From contig SAXG01000058.1 of NCBI GenBank assembly GCA_012932865.1, forward strand, positions 132,308 through 196,307: a stretch of 64,000 nucleotides of DNA, in the 5' to 3' direction. The position numbers and the translations under genes were made by a program. Source of the DNA: Amylostereum areolatum (lineage: Eukaryota > Basidiomycota > Agaricomycetes > Russulales > Stereaceae). Positions 57,164 through 64,000 of the stretch are shown here, one piece after another (position 1 is the first letter of the stretch; the number at the start of each line of letters is the position of its first letter). Below the pieces are notes generated by a model. The model saw only the letters and a program-made list of their open reading frames with translations. It ran no database searches and was not told the origin of the DNA.

Positions 57164-58520
57164 TCACTGCTCGCCGTACCAGGAACAGTAGCCCTCAGGC
57201 AACAGCTGAGATAGACTGCTCCAACCGGGGAAGACCACGCTGATACGGCAAAGTACATTTCGCCGCATGTACCCCGCAATGCAAACCCTATTCTTCTTGG
57301 TCGCTGAGACCATATGCAGTGTCGAGGACCCACAGAAAAGCGACATACTACCAGAGAGGTACTGGAATACCATGCCGAACGTGGGCAGGCCGAGGGTGGT
57401 GTCGGCGTCTCCACCAAAGGTGGCAAGGCAGTCAAACCACGGGAAGTGGCTGCTCTGGGTGTCGCGGTGAGCCGGGGTCTCCCTATTTGTGATCACCGAG
57501 ATGACCGGCGTGATAAACGAGAACTGGGCGGTGAGAACCTCGTGCCCCGGGCACTCGGCGAGTTTCAGTAGGACCTGCCGCCCCGCCTCAAACATATCGG
57601 TGTGAGTGACGGCGAGTACGGTGCTGATGATCACGCTGTTCTCAGACATTGTCCCAATAAATTCCTGGCAGCACGGCATGTGTAAGTGCTTTGAGACGTG
57701 AAAATGCTCGTGGGCCTTCTGCAGGACTCCAACACAGTCGCCAATGAGCTCTCCGGCGAGGTACACGGTGAGATGCCACTCACCTCATGACCCTGGGCAA
57801 ACCAGCCCGGCAAGAGCTCCACTTGTCCGGTGTTGACCCTATCGTCTGGGCAAGGTTCGTTGTACCAGACGCCATCTGACCGTCATTTGTCACTGTGAAT
57901 GATGGTGGTGTGAATCGGCGGAGCCTGCAGCGCCGCGTCCATAATCCTGACCCAGTCTATCACCTCTTCCTGCAGACCGGGGAGTGTTCATGTCAGCGAG
58001 ATGCGCTTACCGGTGAGAAGTGTGGCTGGTCGTGACCCCGGAGGACTTACCTGCAGCTCGGGAGACAGTATCTGGGGTAGATACCAAGTTAGGAGCCTGT
58101 CAATGGGGTCGATGATGACAGTGGGGTCGCAGACGGCGAGGGGCGGGTCGAAGGGCAGAAACTGGAGCTTCATGTCCATCTCCTTGACCAGCTCCCCGCT
58201 GTCCTGCCCTCCATGAAGCAGGTCGTTGTGGTGCTCCATGACCCAGGGGATCTGGACTGAGCGGGGAGGTTTCAGTGGGGCTCGGTGTGGGCTCCCCTGG
58301 ACTTACTCGGATTCAGGATGGCAAGCGACATCACAACCGCCATTCTCCTGATCTCGGCGACCACGTGCAGCAATAGGAGTGGCAAAGGAGGCAGAACCGG
58401 GGGTGGTGGCGAGCCCAGGCAAGCTGCAAGCTCGAGTTTGTAGCAGTCGCGCATGAGCGCCGCTGCCGCATCCATGAGATCCAGTGCCTGCCCCGAATTG
58501 AAGAGGTTTCCTGATGCCAT
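57164..58520 (-). pseudogene. TET/JBP-family 2-oxoglutarate/Fe(II) dioxygenase
   Basis: ATG 58520 opens exon 1 (ALDLMDAAAALMRDCYKLEL); exon 2 (about 58240-58050) has DPTVIIDPIDRLLTWYLPQIL. A further exon near 57960-57790 contains EEVIDWVRIMDAALQA and an in-frame TGA (about 57880). The last exon (57766-57164) carries the double-stranded beta-helix core: NRETPAHRDTQS with the HxD iron ligands, a STLHMVSA block with the distal histidine, and KNRVCIAGYMRRNV with the 2-oxoglutarate-binding arginine. These motifs fit fungal TET/JBP enzymes, which oxidise 5-methylcytosine or thymine in DNA. It lies 250 bp upstream of, and in the same direction as, the KDZ transposase; TET/JBP genes are known to travel with KDZ elements in basidiomycetes. 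The TGA may be a mutation or an unrecognised intron. Confidence 0.75.
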
Positions 58521-59243
58521 AGGTGACCGGTGAGTGAGAAAAATACAGCGAGAGGGGAAAGGTGGACGGGGTGAAGAGTGACAAGTGAAGCAAATGAATG
58601 GCAGCATTTGCCGCCCACATTTGTTGTCATTTGTGCGTGTTGGCCCTGTAGCCGAGATCAAACCATAAATGCCCCAGTATAGCGGACAGTACAGGCTGCA
58701 GAAAATTGAGACAATTTGAGGGCAGCAGAGGCCATGTATGAAGCTGGAGGGGGACAAAACAGTGAGTCGAGTGCAGTGTTGCAATGCAATCCACGTTCTG
58801 CTTGACGCGTCTGCAGGATCATACTTTCCTCTACAACTTAACCACCTGCCTGGATCTCCACCACTGTCCCACCTCCCTTTATCACTGTAAGTATAAATTT
58901 ATGTCAGTTATCTACCTAATCTAACCCTCCCGGCGATGTTGTGGACACTCCGGCGAGTTAGAGATTCATTTCTCGATCTCGCCGAGCATTGCTGCGCAAG
59001 ACCTACGTACAGGTATGTCTGACTTGTGCTGCTCCTATGTGTGCGCGCGCGTATATTGATATCATGCGAGCACAGTCATCACGTGCACGTCGGAGTACCT
59101 TGCTTATGTCATTGCTGATAGTAACGTACTGCGGTACTATCGTCTAACTAATCCTTAGCTCAAGCCTCAAGCAAATGCGCGTCCACGTCAATCTAGCAAG
59201 TGATTAACTAACAAACTAGATACATAGCTAAGCTTTGCATGTG
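58521..59243. other. Upstream of TET/JBP; no gene seen
   Basis: Contains the likely promoter of the TET/JBP gene and then AT-mixed sequence with ACGTAC/CGCGCGCG words (about 59040). No terminal inverted repeat of the KDZ element could be identified by eye. Confidence 0.35.
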
Positions 59244-59735
59244 TGTCAGCAACGGTCTACCTGCGATGCAGGTTCAGGACGTCGCGACGAGGTACAAGGC
59301 AAGAGGAGACGAGGATGGGATCGAGGGGGGCGAGTGATAAACGAGAGTATGTATCTATCCCTACAGTACTTAGGAGGATACCCCAGGTAGCCGGAGAATA
59401 GAAAAGGTCAAGATGACCCTCTCCTCATAGATTAGAGAGCCCTTATATACATGAGGATAGGAGCCCAAACAAGGACAAACAAAGCCGGAGTAGGAGTGGG
59501 TCAGGACGGACTATGAAGTGGGTACCACGGAGTACGAAGTGGGTCACAACACGAGGCAAGGTAAGTATGACTCCAAGGTCTAGACCATGACCGAGGAAGC
59601 CGAGAAGACCGGTATGCCCGAAGGGCCGGATGCGATGCGAAGCAAGGCGAAGTCCGATGCGAGGTCCGATGGTAAACTACTATAAACTACAATAAATGTA
59701 GGTCCGATGTATACAATTTGGAGGTATTCATGACA
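59244..59735 (-). repeat. Solo LTR, gypsy family 1 relative (492 bp)
   Basis: Begins TGTCAGCAACGG and ends TTCATGACA like the LTRs of gypsy element 1, with a TATATA box on the minus strand near 59453. It is flanked by perfect 5-bp duplications ATGTG (59239-59243 and 59736-59740). It is the footprint left by LTR-LTR recombination of a full element. Confidence 0.9.
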
Positions 59736-60718
59736 ATGTGTGTATCTAATCTTGCTTACGACTGGCTAATCGTAGCTAACTTCTTTGACCAGCGTTGTGT
59801 AAGCCAAAGTCCGCTACATACGCCAAACCAAGACCGTTACCCACCCCGCTATCTATCTACTGTGATAGCAAAGGGCTACCTTCGCACTTGGTAAGCTCTA
59901 GGTACACACTTGCTAGGTATGTACGGCCTTGGTGGCGTCCAAGGTAAGCGCCATCTGCCTTTGTTACCTAGGCCCGACAACTAAGGCCTTACCTACGGCG
60001 CTACGCGCTACCTAGATAGCAGACAAGGACTACCTATGTGTTTGGCTAGTGCTAGGTAAGCTCTTAACACAGTAAGTCTTTTTGGCCCATTTTACCGCTT
60101 TTTTCTATTCATTTTTACCACAGGACACAACATTATGTCGATGTCCACCCACATTAGTCGCTGAGACTGCCAACCTGGTCTGCCCTTGCCCTTGCCCTTG
60201 ACGGACATTGCATTCTCGACGACCGCAACGAGAACAGATCGCACTTCAAGCACTGGCTGTGCAAATGGCAACAATGGATGTGACGTGTGGTGCGCTTTGC
60301 GCTCGACGTGACTGGGATGTCACGCAAGCAGCAGGGAGAAGGGGTCAAAATATCCCAGGCAGGGATAGTGAAGCCGGGGTCAAAATATTCCCGTCGGGAT
60401 CAGGTCAAAATAGCCTTGTTGGGCATTGTCTTAGGGTGGGTCAAAATATCCCTGGCGGGACATAGGTGGGGGCAGTATGTCTTGCTTGAACGGGGATATA
60501 ATTACAATCCCCTTTCGTATCCCTAACAAAAATATATTTATTATTTATGGCTGGAAAAGTCTGTCTATGCCCTTCCCGCCGGCGTCAAATAATCCCCCTT
60601 TGGGCTTTTTCTAAATTTCCCCGCCGTGAAATTCCTTGATATATTCGCCAGGGACAGGCTGGGGATATCCAAAACCCTTTGCCTATCCCTTGCCTTGCCC
60701 CGTTTGTGATATGACAGA
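59736..60718. other. Non-coding region with GGTCAAAATAT repeats
   Basis: No gene found. GGTCAAAATA(T/G) occurs at 60343, 60378, 60403 and 60439, separated by short variants of TCCCxGGCGGGA. A CTAGGTA-rich stretch precedes it (59890-60065). Confidence 0.4.
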
Positions 60719-61142
60719 TGTCACAGATCGCTCCTTTTCTCTCTTCGTTTGCAGACCTCGTACACGTGACACATCACAGCACATGACTTTCCTCTGCATC
60801 ACATGCTCTGGCGACATCACTGCCCAGACTTCCAAGCGGAACTCCGTCCCCTTATCTATGACATCATCGCTCCAGACTTCCGTCCTCCACCCCATGACTC
60901 CTTTCCTATTGTCTCCCCCCGCTCGCACCACTATCGCATCACATTGCACCATCGCTCCCACTTGTATATAAGGACAGTGTTTCTCTTCCCTTTCCCTTAG
61001 ACTGTCCATCTTGTCGTACGGTACTGTAGCCTGTGTTGTACTACCCTAGGCCTGACACTCTCAAATCCATTTGTTCTCTCTCGCTCCTCCCATCGTCGCA
61101 ACTTAGGCGGTTCCATTGGTCTCATAAACTGCATTTCTGACA
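60719..61142 (+). repeat. 5' LTR of gypsy element 2 (424 bp)
   Basis: Starts TGTCACAGATCGCTCC and ends GCATTTCTGACA. A TATATAAGGACA box at about 60964 gives a plausible transcription start. The following CCTGGACAGTCTACCC is the candidate primer-binding region. A reverse copy lies at 52371-52696. Confidence 0.85.
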
Positions 61143-61229
61143 CCTGGACAGTCTACCCTACGCCTACCTCGCACCTCTCTCCCCATCTACCTCTGCCGTC
61201 TCTACGACGTTAAAACCCCTACACCACGG

Positions 61230-62172
61230 ATTTCCCAAATGCACCAGTCTTCCTCTCATTCAACGGTAAACCGATCACCCCCCGAGATGAAGCACCGCTC
61301 CCCTACCTCTAGTCTGACACTGTCACTGTCAACTGCCTCGTCCCCGTCCAGAACCTCTGCAAGAAGGACCCGTGGACTGCACACGGCCTCAACTTCCACA
61401 TCTTCGAGTGGAGGTGGCATAAGGATCACGGTACGGTCATCCTTGCCCTTTACACCCGGATCACTACGTGCATCAACGTAGATCTCGAACACCTCGAGTT
61501 CACCCTCCACGCCCCCACCTACCACACCTACCTCATCCAGAATGCTCCCAACCCGATCCTCCAGACAAGCTTCTCCTCCGTCTCCCAGTTTAATTGCTGG
61601 ACCCCCGAATCCACCCTGCCACCAGTCCTCCGTCCCACCATCAAGGGTAAGACCCTTCATTGCTGCCACCACAAACACAAGATCTGCCAGGCAGTAAAAG
61701 CCAGCCACCTCACCCAGAAACTCCTTGGTCATCGCCCCGTCGCGGCTGACTTCTTCTAGAACCATCGCTTCCCAAACCTTCACCCGTTCCCCCACCCCCG
61801 TGTTTCCCTCGGGTATCTTCCGCGACTATTGTCCACACGAGTACTCCGCCCTCACCTCCCTAGACACCAAGAGACCCGTACATTGGGCCCACAATCCCCC
61901 AGAAGAGAGCAGGCAAGACTGGTACTTCCAAGGACGCGACGGCAGATACCTCACCGACAAAGACCTCGACCTTGCAACTGACATCCTCGCTGCTTTCTAC
62001 GACCCACCGTCATCCTCCTCTCCACTGCCCCACCGATCCACTGTCCTCTTTTCCCCCCAAAGGATTCAAATTTGACAGTGTCACTAAGAACTGGTACACG
62101 TATCGACGAAACCAGCAAGGAACGCCAGGGCGCACAGTAGTTGAGTGGCAACCCTCTAGCACAAACCCTGTT
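61230..62172 (+). pseudogene. 5' leader ORF of gypsy element 2
   Basis: A frame reads CLVPVQNLCKKDPWTAHGL, FHIFEWRWHKDHGTVILAL and YTRITTCINVDLEHLEFTLH (61340-61520), with stops near 61310 and 61760. The frame then shifts to WYFQGRDGRYLTDKDLDLAT and NWYTYRRNQQGTPGRTVVEW (61920-62150), ending at a TAG at 62173. It occupies the same place as the leader ORF in gypsy element 1. Role unknown. Confidence 0.5.
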
Positions 62173-62346
62173 TAGGATCTCTGGTTCTGGAGACACAACC
62201 AGGAACTTGTCACACCCCTCAAATTCCAAGTCGCATGCGAAGTCAAAATCGAACTCAACAAAGCCAAAGAACATCACAAGGAACTCCGACGCCAACAAGA
62301 AGAAGCCTTCACCCGATCCCTCGACATTGCCCTCCCCGCTGACAAA

Positions 62347-63375
62347 ATGTCCGAGGAAGAAACCAAACCCTCGACTGCCTCCAAGCGCGAGATCGGCCCC
62401 AAGCCGAAGCTGTTCAAAGGCGATAGACGCGACACCCTCCAGTTCTCCCTCGAGCTCCGTATGCTCCTGCGCGTTAACAAGGATGTTTATGCCACAGACG
62501 ACGCCAAGATGATGCTCCTCCTCAGCTTGATGGAGGACAACACGGCAAACCCCTGGGCCACGCACCGCTGCATGGAGCTCTTTGCCGACAAGGACAAGAA
62601 GGAAGAAGCCGAGGACTCCGGCGAAACACCCCCGAAGCTCCATTACAGCACCTACAAGGAGCTTTCAGATAGGTTTGGTCGAGATTTTGTACCCATTGAA
62701 CCAAAGACAGAGGCCCAGCGTAAGATCAACGAGCTCACGATGACTACTCGGGACGTTACTGACTTCATCACCGAGCCCGAGCTGCTGGCAACCATGACGG
62801 AATACGACGAAGAAGCGCTAATCCACTTCTTCAAGAAAGGACTACAGCAAGAACTTGGCAAGCAGGTGGCCCGGTCGTACCCGTTCTCCACCAACCTTGC
62901 AGAGTGGAAGGAGCGCGCCCACCACATCAACCACCAATGGCTCAAAGAGAACCCGGAGAGGCAGAGCAGTCAGTCCAAGGGGGCTGTCGCGCTCACCACG
63001 AACAGTTTGGCCAACAACTCCTCGTCACGCCGAGTCGGCGCCTTCACTAACACCTCGACCCATCCTGCAAAGCTGACAGATGACGAGCACGCAAAGATGA
63101 TGCGTGAGGGCAAGTGCTTCATGTGTCGACAGGCTGGTCACGTCTCCCGCGACTGCCCCAACCACGACTCGAGCGTGCGACGGGTGGGCGCAGTGGAGAC
63201 TGGATCTAAGGCCCCTCCCCCACCGATGAACATGGCTCCGCCCACTGCGAAAGCGACCCACGACCCGTCCAAGACCATCGCGGCGATCACTCGCCAGCTG
63301 AAGGATCTGGACGCGGAAGGTAAGGAGCAGGCAGTGGCACTGTTAAAGAGTATCCTGGAGTCACAGGATTTTTGA
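62347..63375 (+). CDS. gag: Gag of gypsy element 2
   Basis: 342 codons from ATG 62347. The capsid-like region includes PKLFKGDRRDTLQFSLEL, YSTYKELSDRFGRDFVPIEP and LIHFFKKGLQQELGKQV, with a zinc knuckle CFMCRQAGHVSRDC at residues 257-270. An in-frame coding-like extension (KIELNKAKEHHKELRRQQEE) runs back to the TAG at 62173, so the original start may lie further upstream. It forms the particle shell and binds RNA. It overlaps the pol frame by 4 nt. Confidence 0.9.
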   Translation: MSEEETKPSTASKREIGPKPKLFKGDRRDTLQFSLELRMLLRVNKDVYATDDAKMMLLLSLMEDNTANPWATHRCMELFADKDKKEEAEDSGETPPKLHYSTYKELSDRFGRDFVPIEPKTEAQRKINELTMTTRDVTDFITEPELLATMTEYDEEALIHFFKKGLQQELGKQVARSYPFSTNLAEWKERAHHINHQWLKENPERQSSQSKGAVALTTNSLANNSSSRRVGAFTNTSTHPAKLTDDEHAKMMREGKCFMCRQAGHVSRDCPNHDSSVRRVGAVETGSKAPPPPMNMAPPTAKATHDPSKTIAAITRQLKDLDAEGKEQAVALLKSILESQDF

Positions 63376-64000
63376 AACGCCCCCCAGTCGCGTCGTCTGG
63401 CGGAGGCAAAAAACTTATATCATCGGCATCTTACAATTGCTTCTCTGTACTATCATCTATGACTTCATGTGAGCAATCGTATCCATCGTGTGTGCACCTC
63501 TCTACTGTCACAAAGAACAGGCAAACACCCTCGATAATGCTCAAAGTCAAGATGATTGGACGAGCGACAGGCCGACAAATCGACGCAGATGCACTGCTTG
63601 ACAGCGGTGCAGAAAGAATCATCATCAGTCGAAGCTTCGCTGAATGCAAGAAGCTGACCAGGAAAACTAGAAAACCTGTTCCCTGTGCGTAAAGTGGACG
63701 GCACCGAGAACATCATGGGCTGGGTACACGACACAACAACCCAGCGGATCCAGATATACTCGCAAGATTCAAAGGCATACCATGAGGAAGAAGCTGAGTT
63801 CTTCATCACCGACATCGGCGATCATGACATGATCCTTGGAACAGACTGGCTCGATGAGCACAACCCCACCATAGACGGGCAACGAGACCGTGTTGACATG
63901 CTCCGCTGTCCTCCTTCATGCACTCTGTCCGAACCTCCTGTGACAAACCTTGCAACCAAGCCACGGAAACCATCATTGGTCCAATCACAGCGTAAGGTCG
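63372..64000 (+). pseudogene. pol: Pol of gypsy element 2, start only (protease)
   Basis: In the -1 frame relative to gag. The aspartic protease motif ALLDSGAERIIIS lies near 63590. The first frame stops at 63692, and the continuation (GDHDMILGTDWLDEHNPTID, about 63820-63880) is in another frame, so a single-base change has broken it near 63685. The reverse transcriptase lies beyond the window. Confidence 0.85.

Larger units (their letters stand above)
60719..64000 (+). mobile_element. Ty3/gypsy element 2, 5' part (runs off the window)
   Basis: LTR (60719-61142), leader ORF, gag and the start of pol in order on the plus strand. Its LTR is unrelated in sequence to family 1 except for the TGTCA/TGACA ends. 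One stop upstream of gag and one frame change in the protease region suggest mild decay. Confidence 0.9.

Overview
The window looks like a repeat-dense, heterochromatin-like stretch of a filamentous basidiomycete genome, most likely an Agaricomycete. Coding regions are split by many short introns (about 50-60 bp, GT...AG). The recognisable families are ones I associate with Agaricomycetes: Plavaka (CACTA-group) transposase, KDZ transposase with a TET/JBP dioxygenase, DUF6589, DUF6698, a RecQ-like helicase with a fungal-specific C-terminus, F-box proteins and chromodomain Ty3/gypsy elements. Family names were assigned by reading the sequence, without database searches.

Layout. 1-3.3 kb: no recognised gene. 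3.3-7.0 kb (-) and 7.28 kb onward (+): a divergent pair of unrecognised genes. The plus-strand gene is cut at codon level by a 15.6-kb gypsy element (7565-23172, transcribed on the minus strand). That gypsy element is itself cut by an apparently intact 7.45-kb Plavaka element (11686-19135) carrying a transposase and a divergent DUF6698 gene, and its 5' LTR is cut by a 655-bp hAT-type MITE. The host gene resumes at 23173. 24.1-26.3 kb: an SF3B1-like splicing-factor fragment and a degenerate tandem array full of small hairpins, then a second hAT MITE.

27.6-43.3 kb: the most unusual object. Two inverted repeats of about 1.8 kb (27606-29414 and 41439-43325) enclose a convergent gene pair, DUF6589 (+) and RecQ-like helicase (-), whose stop codons lie 25 bp apart. 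A roughly 4.2-kb GC-rich foldback block, carrying a third hAT MITE, interrupts the DUF6589 gene, and another GC-rich block interrupts the helicase. Parts of a PHD-like zinc-finger gene family lie on both outer flanks.

45.8-47.4 kb: an F-box-like gene with a frame break. 48.3-51.8 kb: an inverted second copy of the GC-rich foldback block. 51.8-52.7 kb: a fragment of the inner 1.8-kb repeat and a solo LTR. 52.7-58.5 kb: a decayed KDZ transposase downstream of a TET/JBP gene. 59.2-59.7 kb: a solo LTR with perfect 5-bp duplications. 60.7-64.0 kb: the 5' part of a second gypsy element, running off the window.

Nesting gives relative ages. The divergent gene pair is oldest, then the gypsy element (13 substitutions between its LTRs, 10 at CpG sites), then the MITE and the still-open Plavaka element. 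The CpG-biased decay and the TET/JBP gene both fit a genome that methylates its transposons.
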